From NCBI GenBank assembly GCA_030015575.1, contig JASDDO010000001.1:517633772-517697771 (forward strand): a DNA stretch of 64,000 nucleotides, given 5' to 3'. Shown in pieces: positions 12,025-24,377 of the stretch. Position 1 is the first letter of the stretch. Each line of letters opens with the position of its first letter. The DNA is from Agapanthus africanus. Its lineage: Eukaryota; Streptophyta; Magnoliopsida; Asparagales; Amaryllidaceae. The position numbers and the translations under genes are program-made. The notes below the pieces were generated by a model that saw only the letters and a program-made list of their open reading frames with translations, ran no database searches and had not been told where the DNA came from.

Positions 12025-14786
12025 ATCTCCCACTTGCACTAGGGCCATCTGTAGCAGTGGTTTGAAGTATCTCATACTCAACCATCCCATGAAAGTCTCT
12101 CTCTGGGAACAGGCCTTTGTGAGTGGATCCGCTGTGTTGTCCTCTGAGTCTACTCTCCAAACCTCGATCACCCTGGAGATCAACCATCTCCATGATCAAG
12201 TGATACTGCCTTAGAATATGTCTGGATCACTGATGGGACCGGCGTTCCTTGGCATAAGCCACAACTCCATTGTCTCACAATGGTAGGAACATAGTTCATC
12301 TCATGAACCAATATACATCCAAACAGCCTCTTTGGTAGCATCTTAAGTAGCGATGTATCCAGCCTTTATCGTCTAGTCTGTCACGGTATCTAGCTTGGAA
12401 CTCTTCCAACATACCGTCCCTTTACTGAGGGTTAAGACAATGCCTGCGACTGACACTCAGTCGTCTTTATCACCCTGGAACCCTTCCAGTGATTCTTCCC
12501 AGGATCGGTTGATACCGTCTCACTACATCTAGTGAGAATTCTAAAATCCATTTAGATCTATCTCATAGATCCAAAATCCAGGATTTAGTAGGTATCACTT
12601 TAATCCTATATGGAGAATCTTTGTGATAAGCGGAGATTGATTGAGCGTAGCATAAGAAACTCCTTTCTTATCAAGAGTATGTCATCCACGTACTCTACGA
12701 GGATTTTCACCATACTCCCTACTACCTTTTTGTATATACAAGGTTCATCTACCATTTTGATGATGTCAAACTCTTTGACCGCTTCATCAAAACAGATGTT
12801 CCAACTCCGCGATGCCTGCTTTATCCTATAAAGCATCTTGCACACGTTTCCGCTGCTCCCACTGTCTACGAAGCCCTCTGGCTGTGTACTTATAGACGCA
12901 CTATTCTAAAACATTATTTAGAAGAGCAGTCATGGCACCCAACCGCCAGATATCGTAGTCATGGTATGTAGCCGTGGCAAGTAGGATCTGGATGGACTTA
13001 CGCATAGTCACTTGAAAAGGTTTCATCATGATCCACGCCTGGTCGATGACGAAAAACTTTAACAAGTCTAGCTTTGAAAGTCTCAACTTTTCCAGGTACA
13101 CCAAGTAATCTTCTCAAGATATACTTGCTCCTGATGGGGATTTAACCCTTCAGATATAGCAACAAAAGTCCATACTTTGTTGGTGTATAAGGATTCCATC
13201 TCAGATCGCTAAACATCCAGCCATTCTTACAGAGTCACACTCCTGATGGCCAGGTCGAAACTAGTTGGGTCATCATCTCATGATGCAATCCTCGCTCCCA
13301 CTGTCATAGAGAAACTGAAGTATCTCTCAGGTGGGTGAGGAACCCTACTAGATCGGCAGAGAGGCTGAGGTTCGTTGGAATCTACTGAATCCTTTGGTTC
13401 TTTCAAATCATCAGCTGCAGTTTGTATAGCTGGAACTCTTCCAGTTCTACATTACAGACCTTGCCTCGAGCTTGTCCGGATTTTGCTTTCAGACATAGGC
13501 CGGACAACCCCAAATCTTAACTGACTTAAGACATGGGCTCTTCCCATACCATATCATATATGAAGTGGTAGGCAACTGATTTGATTCGAACCTTATTCAA
13601 TAGGTATTCAGCTTCTCAAGTGCATAACACCCAAAAGGAAAAAGGTAACTCAGTATTACTCATCATAGAGCATACCATATCAAATAGGGTGTATCTGCTC
13701 CGCCCCGATATACCATCGTGCTATGGTGTATACAGAGGAGTAATGCTGAGAGAGAATCTCATTCTCCTTTAGAATAGTCCAGTATTTCCGTGCTCAAGTA
13801 TTCTCCTCCTTGATCACATCAAAGGACATAATACTTATACCCGTATTGGTTCTCTACTTCTCGTTTATATTCTGTGAATATCTCAAAAGGTTCGGACTTG
13901 TGTTTCAACAGGAACATATGTCTGAATCTTGAGAGATTATCAGAGAATGTAATGAAGTACAAAGAACCGGTCTTGGCATGTGTAGACAGGGGACCTACAT
14001 ACATCAACATGTATCATCCCAAGAGTTCACTAACTCTTTCTCTGTTTCCAATAAACGGAGCTATGGTCATCTTATCTTTGTGACATGACTGGCGAGTTTC
14101 ACAAGATGTAAATTCAAACTGATTTAAACATGCATCTTTATGTAACTCTAGCTAGTCGGGTCACATTGATCTGACCTAGTCTACAATGCCTCAAGAAGAA
14201 TTCGTTCATTTCTGAACTCTTCCTCTTGTGTGTGTTCCGTATACTAAGAACTGTAGTTTGATTTAGAACATTAATGCTTTTAGATAACGTGCCTGAACCG
14301 ATCAACTTTTGATATAGGAAATGTTCAAAACATTATCCAACAATACAAAATTTTATCATTTCTTTACAGTTAAAGAGACAGATATGATTTTGTATATCAG
14401 GTTCGGTATCTAATAACATTCGTTCAGAATCAATGTACTGTAATACAGGGTGACAGTGACCGACAGACTTGGCTGCAACTCTTGCCCCGTTTTCTGCCTC
14501 ATGAAACTTATCACCCGTTCTCAGTTCTCTACCTTCTTGTAGCCCTATGTAACAGATTACATATCTGGGATCCTGATCTGGTATCACATACCCAGGACGT
14601 AAAGGATACTGAGAAACAGTTCTTTGTAACGAACACACCCGAAGATGATGCATCAGTATGCACTCTCTTCGTTTGGGCGGCACGGGAATTCTGGTAATCC
14701 CCAATTTCCTGCTCTGTCTTATAACAATTATAAGTTGGAGCGGGACCAACGTTCCCCAGCTCAGTATAACAAGCGGGTTCGGTCAA
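12025..14786 (-). mobile_element. Element D, copia pol remnants
   Basis: Minus-strand fragments in copia order are as follows. A Cys-poor nucleocapsid/protease piece at 14529-14786 has text like FTSWVCDTRSGS. Integrase core text is at 13819-14010 (VGPLSTHAKTGSLYFITFSD). Reverse transcriptase text is at 12606-12845 and includes the YVDDILL catalytic motif. RNase H C-terminal text lies between about 12330 and 12025 (NGVVAYAKE). The lineage within copia is not resolved. The region is broken, with many breaks. Confidence 0.8.
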
Positions 14787-15257
14787 TAATCCGTATTATT
14801 ATCTTGATTAAGGCGTGATATGGTCGCTACCTGGAGAGAGAGAGAAGAAAACACTCAGCGTGCGCTCTGTCAAGAATAGATTGGTTATTATTTTATCTAA
14901 TCAGGATGGCTCCCAGTGCTTTTTATCAAATCTTCCTTCAAACCCTAAAAGGAAAGACTAGCCGGGATTAATTACACACTACAAGTTCGCCAATCTTTCA
15001 GCCAGGCCAGTGTCGGTACTTTGAAGGAGGTCCCCCGTGCTTTCGCACGAACCTAATTAATGTAAACCTCGTTTTCCCAGAGGCGTAACCTCGTTAACAT
15101 CTTTCTAGACACCTACTTGATCGGCTAATTGTAATGTATAAAACTCTCCCAGGAGTAACTCTTACTCGCAGCGGGTATCGGGATCCAACTATCTCATAGA
15201 AGATATGCAATCTCATTGCAAATTTCAACACTTGAAATTCCCGATAATATTTTGCCC

Positions 15258-15473
15258 CTAGCGTCCTATGACCTTGACAGAGGTCAACAAACCATAGGCT
15301 GCTAGTCAAGTTCAACCCGTCATTTCCTGATTGAAGTAAACCCACCCGCACGACCCTTGACAGAGGTCAACAAGGTCGCACGACTACCCTAAATCAATCA
15401 CATCATATGCTTATGCAGATAAGCACTAATCAGCTACCGCACACTACGCCTTGACAGAGGTCAACAAACGTAG
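15258..15473. repeat. Three hairpins with a common core and changing outer stems
   Basis: The core TTGACAGAGGTCAA (TTGAC/GTCAA stem, AGAG loop) occurs at about 15273-15286, 15357-15370 and 15451-15464. Each copy is enclosed by a different complementary pair: CCTATG/CATAGG (15265-15270, 15293-15298), with a further CTAGC/GCTAG outside it; CGACC/GGTCG (15351-15355, 15374-15378); and CTACG/CGTAG (15444-15448, 15469-15473). Confidence 0.85.
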
Positions 15474-15612
15474 CACGAATACTAACTAGTACTTATCTGA
15501 AATGACGGAGGGCTACGTCAGGTTTTTCTGAAAACCTATTGCGTAATGAACTTGATATCGTTGTAGGATCGAATGAATTTTGAAATGGAGTGCTTTTGAG
15601 GCTTTTCTAGTT

Positions 15613-15853
15613 TTGCTAAAGGAGTCACTCCCGGTGAAGGGATCGTCGGTCCTTTCCTCGTCGAATGAGGTGCGGGATATATCATATATATCACTGTGCA
15701 AAGCAAAACCACTTAAAAGCAATCAAAAGTCAAACCGAGTGTGTAGCATCTGCCAGTTATTGCTAAAGGAGTCACTCCCGGTGAAGGGATCTCGGTCCTT
15801 TCCTCATCGAATAAGGTGCAGGATATATCGTATATACCGCTATGCAAAGCAAG
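15613..15853. repeat. Direct duplication of a ~90 bp block
   Basis: The block from GCTAAAGGAGTCACTCCCGG to GCAAAGCAA occurs at about 15615-15706 and 15761-15851. About ten differences separate the copies, which are spaced by some 55 bp of unrelated sequence. Each contains GGATATATC followed by further TATA-rich text. No coding role is apparent. Confidence 0.8.
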
Positions 15854-16578
15854 AACTGTAGCTACCTGTTTTATTTTGAAATTCGATTCTACAACATCTT
15901 AGGTTTATTTTATTTCATTAATCACATTAATGAAGTCCCATCATTTAAGTACCTAAACATCACAGATAAATACGACGTACACTTATGCCATCCGCATTCG
16001 CCTCGATGTCCCCTCGTGCACCGTTAGGTTAGGTAACTAACGGCAGAGCAGGGCAGGGCTAGCGCGGGTGTAAAACATAAGTAACGTCTATATAATATAT
16101 CATATATACTATATACTATATCCATCACAGAAACATCACATGATCACATCACAGATATCGCAGCAGAAGAATCATATGAAATATTGGATATACTAGGACG
16201 TCCGTGTTTTCAATACGAGCCAGTATAAAACACGGATTCCATGGTCGTGATGAATAGCCAAACCCACACCCCTAGACCCCTACGAGAGCGGCAAGCAACC
16301 CTACCAATTCTAGAGTTAGGAGACCCGGACTCGACTCCTCGAGTTGGTCTCCCACTGGACTCCAGAACCCGGTTACTTGTGCCCTCCTCCTTGGGTCTAT
16401 CCTAGTGCGGAAAAGTAAATAATATACAAACGGTGACAACTTCCGCAACCTGGAAGCGCCCCAATAAAAGAATATTACATACAAGTTTTTACATGAATGA
16501 AAATGAAAAACACTCATCTCACATAAAAAACCCCGGCTATTCAAACACGACGATCCAATATAACATATCCAGCAACAC

Positions 16579-19500
16579 TGTAAATCCCCGTTCCCTTTCT
16601 ACATGAAATCTCCTATTTTCTGAATTCTAGTGATTAACTTATTCTTGACTCCATATATTTTTAGTTGTTTGTTTAAACCCTATTTTTTTTCAGCTCTTTT
16701 GGAATTATAGTCCAAACCCTAAAAGCTAAAACCCAAAATTTAAAACCAAAATTTATCAATAAAATCCTAACACTATATTAAATAAATTTCCCTTTGTATT
16801 ATTTTTCAGCCCACCTTCTATTATTTTCCTTACTATTTTCCCGGGCCAATCAAATTATTTCCTCAGCCCAAACTAATTTTTTCTTCAAACATTTTCCTTT
16901 AAAATTCCTCACCAAATTTTGGCCCGTCCCCTCCTTAAACTTTTGCAGCCCACGAGAATATATTTTTAAAAGGAATTCTTTTAATGCCGGCCCACTCCAT
17001 TTTTTTGCCCAAGCCCGCTCACTCACCTCCACTGTTCTTCTTCCCCTTTCAAATTCCAACGGCTACCCCCTTAACTGCGCGCGCGACACGCCTCCCCGAC
17101 CATCGCCCTCGCCCTGCCGTTGCCCCCACGTGGTAAATCTCGTCGCCCTCAACTCTCTCGTACTCACAAACTCCTCCCCTCTCTTCTCTACATTCACCGA
17201 GCCCAAAAGAAAACCCGAACACCCAAATTCCTCTCGAACCCAATTTTTTTGCCGACCGCTCGACGCCCCATCGACGGCGACCTCTCCTCGACAATCCCTC
17301 GGCAACCTTCGGTCACTCCTCTTCCACCAGCCTCCCCCTCCACGACTTCACCATTCTTCAAATCGAGCCCTCTCAATTATCCCCTGCACACAACCATTTC
17401 AGCCGAGCTCGAGTCATCACCTTATACCCTCGACGCCGGCGAACTCCCCACCGCATCGCCGACCTTCCCACAACATCCACACCCTCAGCATCACCCTCAC
17501 CTCTCCAGACCCGACCCCCACTGCTCCCCATCTCTCTAAATCTCAAAACCCATTTCTATTTTTCCCTCACTGTGAGCTGCTCCGTACTCGCTGCCGGAGC
17601 GACGCCGTCTACCGTCGGCAACTCCAATACACTCGCTGTGAATCATCAAACATCCATCAACGTCTAGTGGCTGTGCAGACGACTCCGGGAACTCCGACGT
17701 ATAACCCGTTCTCGATCGGGGCTCGCGCGAATAGATTCCACGGCGTACAACGCGTGTTCGCTGCATCGTTGCTGCCGTGTGATCCCGAGTCATCTTCCAG
17801 GCAAGTATTTACTTGCTTCATGCTATAATAATAGTGTAACCCACCTAGATCATGTAGTTTACAAGCTTTCCGATTTCCTATACGTGTTAAAACAAAAGTG
17901 CTCGATGTTAATTACTGATAGAAAAAAATGTCTAATTTGACGGCAACCGATACGTTCTGTTGGCCCTTTGAATGATATATAACATGTGTGAAATTTGCTG
18001 GAAAACGCGATTGTTTGTAACGAAAATCGATACCCCCAAACATGTTGTTAAAACTGGAATTTCCCTCGTAACTGAAAACGAATAAAATCACCATAAATCA
18101 TACACATATTGGAAAGATCCGTTCGAGGGCTTAAATCGAAGCCGACTCGACGAACTTTAATACTATGTAGAAATTTAATGTTTTCTGTTCTGAAACACTG
18201 AAGATAACTGGGTCGGAACACGACTCTGGACTGCAGTCCAGAGCGTTTCTGATTGGTGTGTTCTGTCAAAAAGCCTGCGTCCCCGTATTTCCTGAAATCG
18301 CATGGTACGGAACTTTACAGTAGTTATAAGATATACCTGTTAGTGAAAGAAAACAAGCGGTCTCTTTCCGATTTATCGCAGTTTGTTATTTTAAACTTAT
18401 TTTAAAAAGGCAGAACGTAATGCTGTTCAGAACACTTTCTGAAATAACATTTGAGATTGAACTGTGTATAACTTTCAACGTACAGATGCGATTGAGGATC
18501 CGTCTGTTGCGTTGAATACTTTATCGAAAACCCTAAATTTCATCTAACTGTGACATCGCTAAATTCTGAGGCCAACTGGGCGCAATTCGTGTCGTGAAAC
18601 AGGCATCCAGTTCTGAAATTGAAATTTCAGCCGCGAACACTTAAACTGAAACAGTCATATCTTGAAAACCGAAACTCCGATCGAACTGAAACAAAATTTG
18701 ATGAATTCCTGACTGATTGTTCTATATATCTTACCTACATCATATTTGCTGAATTCGTAACATATTAATTTGTGTAATTCATTTTGATTCATAACATGCA
18801 TATTAATTCATAACATACCGAGCTTATATGGTAGTTTACAATACATATATCATATCCTTGTCATATATACAGTGTTAGTGCGTGTGGACATTGCATTATC
18901 GTGCGTGATAGATATTAGTTTAGGAGTGACCAGTATACCAATGGAAAGTGAACATTCGTGACAGTGATTGATACAGTGGATAGTGATGAAACCGTGTCGT
19001 TGGTATACTTGTACACAACTAGACCAATATCACAAAAAGTGTAACCTGGGGAAAAAGGGGAAATCCAAGTGGAAAGAGTATCGTATTTAGTGGGACCGTG
19101 ATTAGAGGATGATCATTCGAACTGTGATACTTATACGTGTAGGACAGGATCTAGCGATCCGGCTGACAGGGTTATGTCCCGGGCATGTGGGCCGTTGTCT
19201 CGGGTATGTACGAGACTCCTGTTAAACATGATCCTCCTTCCACTATGTGATTTCAAACATGACCTAGAGACCGATAGGGACACAACATATTCTGCATCAT
19301 ATTGTGACATAGTGATTACTTGCATTATTCTCATACCAGTATTACCTCATTTACCTGTTGCATCTGATTATAATAATATTATTATTTGTGTCGCTCTGAC
19401 GACCTGAGTATGCATGCTCAGATTCCGCGGGAGGACCAGTACAGAAGACGGATCTATCCTTTGAGCTCACGGAGATATAGTTTGGTGTACCTTCTTCATT

Positions 19501-19753
19501 TATTGCTTTCCATAAAAGAGATTGTGAGATCAAAATTGGTTAGTTATTGTTTTTATTATCTGTACTCTGTGAACAATGAAATTTTAATGTAATAAATTAG
19601 TGATGTGATTCCTTCAATACTGTGCTTTATTACTGATTACCATGTAGTGCTAGAAGCCGAAGTGTGACTACGGCGGGACGATCCCTTGACCGTAGGAGCA
19701 TGGCTGGCCTAGTCATACCTCGTATTCCGTATTTTGGGAAGCGGGGCGTGACA
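16579..19753 (+). repeat. Element E, 5' LTR
   Basis: The LTR is 3175 bp, with a C-rich, low-complexity first half (about 17000-17560) and an AT-rich second half. A perfect 20-base palindrome, CTCTGGACTGCAGTCCAGAG, stands at 18224-18243. The open frame of 344 codons at 16794-17828 lies in the C-rich part and has no resemblance to a known protein. Confidence 0.95.
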
Positions 19754-19762
19754 TGGTTTAGT

Positions 19763-19773
19763 TGGTATCAGAG
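19763..19773 (+). promoter_or_regulatory. Element E, primer binding site
   Basis: TGGTATCAGAG begins nine bases after the LTR end. It is complementary to the 3' end of plant initiator-Met tRNA, the usual primer of chromoviruses. Confidence 0.88.
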
Positions 19774-19889
19774 AGCCAGGTTTAGTATCAAGGGATGACA
19801 TTAACTAAACTGTATTACGTTATTCTTGTTTCACTATTCTTGATTTCTATCCTTGAATCTGAACCTATTCTTTTGAATCTTCCAGTGAT

Positions 19890-22800
19890 ATGACGTCCCC
19901 GAACGACCCCTCCTCGGACTCCAGCTCTCAGGACCGCACGGAAAGAATACTCAGTGCACTGACCACTCTCGCGGAAGCTCAGGAGAGGAAGACAGATTTG
20001 CTTACTGAGGGACTCAGAGCGATTACCGCTGCAGGAGGACCCTCCGCACTTATTACCGCCCCCGAGGGCGCTACTCCACCAGCTTATCAGGCTAGGGCTG
20101 GTACTGTGTCAGACTTCCGACGGTTACACCCAGCTGCGTTTACAGGGCTAGCTGAACCACTTGAAGCTGAGCAATGGCTGGTAAACATGGAGAATTTATT
20201 GGCAGCCGCCAGGGTTCCAGAGGAAGACAGAGTGAATGTGATAAAGATACAATTAGAAGACGAGGCTCGTACATGGTGGTCGGTAGAAGAAAGCAGACTT
20301 GAAGAGCCGATTGAATGGGACAAGTTTAAGGAGTGCTTCTTAGATCACTATTTTCCTCCCACAGCCAAGGCAGAAATGGAGGAAAAGTTTATTCTTCTGA
20401 AGCAGAATGGACGCCCAGTGGACGTTTATGCGGCAGAGTTTAACCGTCTGAGCCGCTTTGCTCCATACATGGTCAAATCAGAAGTCACCAGGGCTAGGCG
20501 TTTCCTTCAGGGGTTAGATTTTGAGTTGCAGCAGCTGATTGCATCGTTAGATCTACAGACTTTCGCACAGGTACTCAACGCGGCGAGAGTTCAGGAGCAA
20601 TTGATTAACAAATTCAGGAGACCCCCAGTCGTTCCAGCACGTACCCACGTGCCTTCTCGAGGAGCCATACCGGTTCACAGAGCAGGGACAACTCAAATGA
20701 AGCGCCCGTTTGTACCACAGCATCGCCCCCAGAGACAGGGCGTAACTTGCGGCTATTGCGGTAGAGGAGGACATACTCAGAAGGACTGTCGCCGTGCCAA
20801 GGGACAGTGCCTGATTTGCGGTTCCAGTCAACACAGGATTAACAGTTGTCCTGAACGAGCAGAAATACAGGGAAGTTCTGGACCGCCACAGCAGAGGCCG
20901 CAGGAACAGAGACAGCCATTTACAGGTCGCGGTCAGGGACGGGCTTTCACCTTGACCGCAGAGCAGGCAGAAGCGTCAGGAGATGTGGTTACAGGTACTC
21001 TACTTGTACATTCCTTGCCAGCTAGAGTACTTTTTGATTCAAGAGCATCGCATTGTTTCTTGTCTGAGCATTTCACAAATACACACTCAATACCACATGA
21101 ACCACTAACCAAGGGATGGGAAATTCATACGGGTAATGGCGTTATTATATCTAGTCGAGAATGTAGATTATGCCCGGTTGTAGTGTGTGGCAGGGAATTC
21201 TATGCGAATTTCCTCCTAATTGGGACAGGCAGTTACGACGCAATCCTTGGGATGGATTGGATGAGCACTTTTCATGCAGTTATCGATTGTCATGCAAAGA
21301 AGGTGATCTTCCGTATTCCTAATCATCCGGAGTTTGTTTTCGAGGGCGGAAGCGAATCTTTGGAACCAGCTAAGTACAGAGCAAAGCCTAAGGAACTAAC
21401 AGCCATGGAGATTGATAAGACCCCAGCCCCAGAAATTGTTCGGGACTTTCTAGACGTGTTTCCTGAAGATCTACCAGGTCTACCACCTCCTCGAATCTTG
21501 GAGTTCTCAATCGATTTGATTCCAGGTACTGCACCAGTATCCAGAGCCCCATACAGAATGGCACCAGTCGAATTGGCGGAATTGAAGAAACAGGTTGAAG
21601 AATTATTGGAGAAGGGATTTATTCGACCAAGCGCTTCACCGTGGGGTGCACCAGTTCTATTGGTAAAGAAGAAGGATGGATCGTTGCGAATGTGCATAGA
21701 TTACCGGGAGCTGAACAAGGTGACAATAAAGAACAAGTACCCAATCCCGCGTATCGATGACCTATTCGATCAGCTAAGTGGAGCCAAGGTTTTCTCGAAG
21801 TTGGATCTCCGTTCTGGATATCATCAAATCAGAGTAGCAGCCGAGGATGTATGCAAGACGGCTTTCAGGACCCGATACGGACATTACGAGTTCCTTGTGA
21901 TGCCGTTCGGTGTTACCAATGCCCCAGCAATATTCATGGATTTAATGAACAGGGTGTTCGCAAAATACTTGGACACGTTTGTCGTTGTGTTTATCGACGA
22001 CATACTTGTCTATTCAAAGACCCGAGAAGAGCATGCTGAGCATTTGCGCACGGTACTGCAGGTTCTTCGGGAAGAGAAGTTGTACGCGAAGCTAAGCAAG
22101 TGTGAATTCTGGCTTGACAAGGTGCAGTTTTTGGGACATATTGTTTCGGGCGAAGGCATCTCAGTGGACCCGGCAAAGATAGAATCTGTCAGAGATTGGC
22201 CGACGCCGAAATCAGTGGCCGAGATCAGGAGTTTTCTGGGATTAGCAGGCTATTATCGGAGATTCGTCCAAGATTTCTCAAGAATCGCAGAACCATTGAC
22301 ACGGCTGACACGGAAGGACGTGCCGTTTACATGGACAGAAGAGTGCACTCAGGCATTCGACACTCTGAAGCAGAAGTTAACCACAGCACCTATACTTACA
22401 GTACCAGATAATTCCGGTGGTTTGGTGATACACAGTGATGCCTCAGGGAAGGGTTTAGGCTGTGTTTTGATGCAGCACGGCCGAGTGGTTGCTTACGCCT
22501 CTCGACAATTGAGAAACCACGAGAAGAACTACCCTACACATGACTTGGAGTTAGCTGCGGTAGTCTTTGCGTTGAAGATTTGGAGGCACTATCTATTAGG
22601 AGAAAAAGTGGAGGTATACACCGATCACAAAAGTTTGAAGTATGTTTTCACTCAGAAGGAACTGAACATGAGGCAGCGCCGATGGCTAGAGCTAATGGCA
22701 GATTATGACTTGGACCTTCAGTATCACCCGGGGAAGGTCAATGTTGTACCAGACGCACTCAGTCGCAAACCAGCGGTCATGATGTTGACCGATCAGAGGA

Positions 22801-24314
22801 GTATTATTGAGGATTTCCAGAGACTTGAACTTGAGGTCGTTACTCCGAACGCACTCAGTCAATTTTGGCAACTACAGGTGCAATCTTCCCTGGTGGATCG
22901 CATCAAGATTGCACAAGCGGATGATCCTCGATTACAAAAGTTCAGAGAGCAAGTGGAAGCTGGATTGAGAACGGATTTGATTATACATGAAGATGGCTCT
23001 CTGAGATTCGGTAACAGACTCTGCGTACCTAAAGGGGATGTACGAGAAGAAGTTTTGGCTGAAGCACACAGTTCAGCTTATTCTATGCATCCAGGAGGTA
23101 CAAAAATGTATCAGGACCTAAAGCAGCACTTTTGGTGGAACGGAATGAAGCGGGAAATTGCGAGGTTCGTATCCAGATGCTTGGTATGTCAGCAAGTGAA
23201 GGCGGAACATCAGAGAACAGCAGGATTATTACAACCATTGCCGATACCTGAATGGAAGTGGGAGCACATTACTATGGATTTTGTGACGGCCTTACCACGG
23301 AGCCCTAGAGGCAATAACGCTATTTGGGTTATCGTCGATCGCCTCACAAAAGCTGCACACTTTCTACCTTTCCGAGTGGGACAGTCGACAGAATCACTGG
23401 CAGAAAGATATATGCAGGAGATTGTACGACTTCACGGTGTTCCAGTCAGCATTGTGTCAGATCGGGACACGAGATTCTTGTCACACTTTTGGAAGAGCTT
23501 ACAGGAGAGTTTGGGAACCCGCCTTAAATTCAGCACAGCTTATCACCCACAGACGGATGGACAATCCGAGCGTACAATTCAGACCCTCGAGGATATGTTG
23601 AGAGCCTGTATGTTGGACTTTCAGGGTTCCTGGGAGGACCATCTGCACCTAGTCGAGTTTTCTTACAACAATAGTTATCAGGCTAGTATTAAGATGGCTC
23701 CTTTTGAAGCGCTATATGGGCGGAAGTGTCGATCCCCAGTATGTTGGGATGATGTGGGAGAACGAAGATTACTGGGCCCCGAACTCATTGTTCAGACAGT
23801 GGACAAGGTCCAAATGATCAGGCAGCGTATTAAGACGGCTCAGGATCGACAAAAGAGTTGGGCAGATACCAGCAGAAGGGCACTTGATTTTGAAGTCGGA
23901 GATCATGTGTTCTTGAAGATTTCACCTACTCGTGGAGTTATCAGATTCGGGAGTCGGGGAAAGCTTAGTCCCCGTTTTATCGGACCTTTTGAGATGCTAG
24001 AGCGAGTAGGAGAGGTGGCCTATCGATTGGCCTTGCCTCCATCGCTAGCTGGTGTGCACAATACCTTTCACGTGTCACAGTTGCGGCGTTACGTTCGAGA
24101 TGAGAACCATGTTCTGGACCATTCAGAGTTAGTTTTGGGGACCGATCTGTCATACGAGGAGCAGCCTACTACCATCCTCGACCGCAGAGAGAAAGTGCTG
24201 AAGAATAAGGTCATTCCGTTAGTCCGAGTGTCTTGGGGCGGTCGTTCCCCAGGAGAATCCACCTGGGAGCGGGAGGAAGACATCCGTGATCGTTATCCAC
24301 ATCTTTTTGTTTAG
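19890..24314 (+). CDS. Element E gag-pol polyprotein with chromodomain
   Basis: A single frame of 1474 codons reads through gag and pol. The gag core spans about 80-240. Two Cys/His knuckles follow at about 285-325 ([14 protein letters not shown], then [14 protein letters not shown]). The protease region is at about 375-470. Reverse transcriptase spans about 560-740, with FIDDILVYS near 700. RNase H is at about 845-960 ([23 protein letters not shown]). The integrase zinc finger and core span about 1050-1290 ([11 protein letters not shown] near 1127). A chromodomain-like tail runs from about 1415 to the end ([19 protein letters not shown]). The single frame, chromodomain and long LTRs place it in the Tekay/Del group of chromoviruses, which tend to insert into heterochromatin. 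The frame looks whole. Confidence 0.95.
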   Translation: MTSPNDPSSDSSSQDRTERILSALTTLAEAQERKTDLLTEGLRAITAAGGPSALITAPEGATPPAYQARAGTVSDFRRLHPAAFTGLAEPLEAEQWLVNMENLLAAARVPEEDRVNVIKIQLEDEARTWWSVEESRLEEPIEWDKFKECFLDHYFPPTAKAEMEEKFILLKQNGRPVDVYAAEFNRLSRFAPYMVKSEVTRARRFLQGLDFELQQLIASLDLQTFAQVLNAARVQEQLINKFRRPPVVPARTHVPSRGAIPVHRAGTTQMKRPFVPQHRPQRQGVTCGYCGRGGHTQKDCRRAKGQCLICGSSQHRINSCPERAEIQGSSGPPQQRPQEQRQPFTGRGQGRAFTLTAEQAEASGDVVTGTLLVHSLPARVLFDSRASHCFLSEHFTNTHSIPHEPLTKGWEIHTGNGVIISSRECRLCPVVVCGREFYANFLLIGTGSYDAILGMDWMSTFHAVIDCHAKKVIFRIPNHPEFVFEGGSESLEPAKYRAKPKELTAMEIDKTPAPEIVRDFLDVFPEDLPGLPPPRILEFSIDLIPGTAPVSRAPYRMAPVELAELKKQVEELLEKGFIRPSASPWGAPVLLVKKKDGSLRMCIDYRELNKVTIKNKYPIPRIDDLFDQLSGAKVFSKLDLRSGYHQIRVAAEDVCKTAFRTRYGHYEFLVMPFGVTNAPAIFMDLMNRVFAKYLDTFVVVFIDDILVYSKTREEHAEHLRTVLQVLREEKLYAKLSKCEFWLDKVQFLGHIVSGEGISVDPAKIESVRDWPTPKSVAEIRSFLGLAGYYRRFVQDFSRIAEPLTRLTRKDVPFTWTEECTQAFDTLKQKLTTAPILTVPDNSGGLVIHSDASGKGLGCVLMQHGRVVAYASRQLRNHEKNYPTHDLELAAVVFALKIWRHYLLGEKVEVYTDHKSLKYVFTQKELNMRQRRWLELMADYDLDLQYHPGKVNVVPDALSRKPAVMMLTDQRSIIEDFQRLELEVVTPNALSQFWQLQVQSSLVDRIKIAQADDPRLQKFREQVEAGLRTDLIIHEDGSLRFGNRLCVPKGDVREEVLAEAHSSAYSMHPGGTKMYQDLKQHFWWNGMKREIARFVSRCLVCQQVKAEHQRTAGLLQPLPIPEWKWEHITMDFVTALPRSPRGNNAIWVIVDRLTKAAHFLPFRVGQSTESLAERYMQEIVRLHGVPVSIVSDRDTRFLSHFWKSLQESLGTRLKFSTAYHPQTDGQSERTIQTLEDMLRACMLDFQGSWEDHLHLVEFSYNNSYQASIKMAPFEALYGRKCRSPVCWDDVGERRLLGPELIVQTVDKVQMIRQRIKTAQDRQKSWADTSRRALDFEVGDHVFLKISPTRGVIRFGSRGKLSPRFIGPFEMLERVGEVAYRLALPPSLAGVHNTFHVSQLRRYVRDENHVLDHSELVLGTDLSYEEQPTTILDRREKVLKNKVIPLVRVSWGGRSPGESTWEREEDIRDRYPHLFV

Positions 24315-24377
24315 TACATTGTACTCTTGTATCTTTGTTAAATTTCGAGGACGAAATTTTTGTTAAGGGGGGTATGA
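24315..24377 (+). other. Element E, 3' untranslated end and polypurine tract
   Basis: Sixty-odd bases separate the stop from the 3' LTR. They include TTCGAGGACGAAATTTTTGT, a block common just before the 3' LTR in plant chromoviruses, and the tract TTAAGGGGGG at 24363-24372. Confidence 0.9.

Larger units (their letters stand above)
14787..16573. other. Non-coding segment inside element D, unexplained
   Basis: Gag would be expected here on the minus strand, but I find no gag-like translation. The segment holds three related hairpins (15258-15473), a duplicated 90 bp block (15613-15853), short AT-rich stretches, and 16270-16570 with loosely LTR-like text. It may be an expanded leader or a further unrecognised insertion. 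The counterpart on the other side of element E is 27560-28942. Confidence 0.5.

Noticed and set aside
15258-15473. WRKY-binding promoter cluster (TTGAC boxes)
   Set aside because: No gene lies next to it and the complementary outer stems are not explained by W-boxes. Kept only as an alternative.
19890-24314. Large single-exon host gene
   Set aside because: Gag knuckles, reverse transcriptase, RNase H, integrase and chromodomain between two matching LTRs make it a retrotransposon polyprotein.
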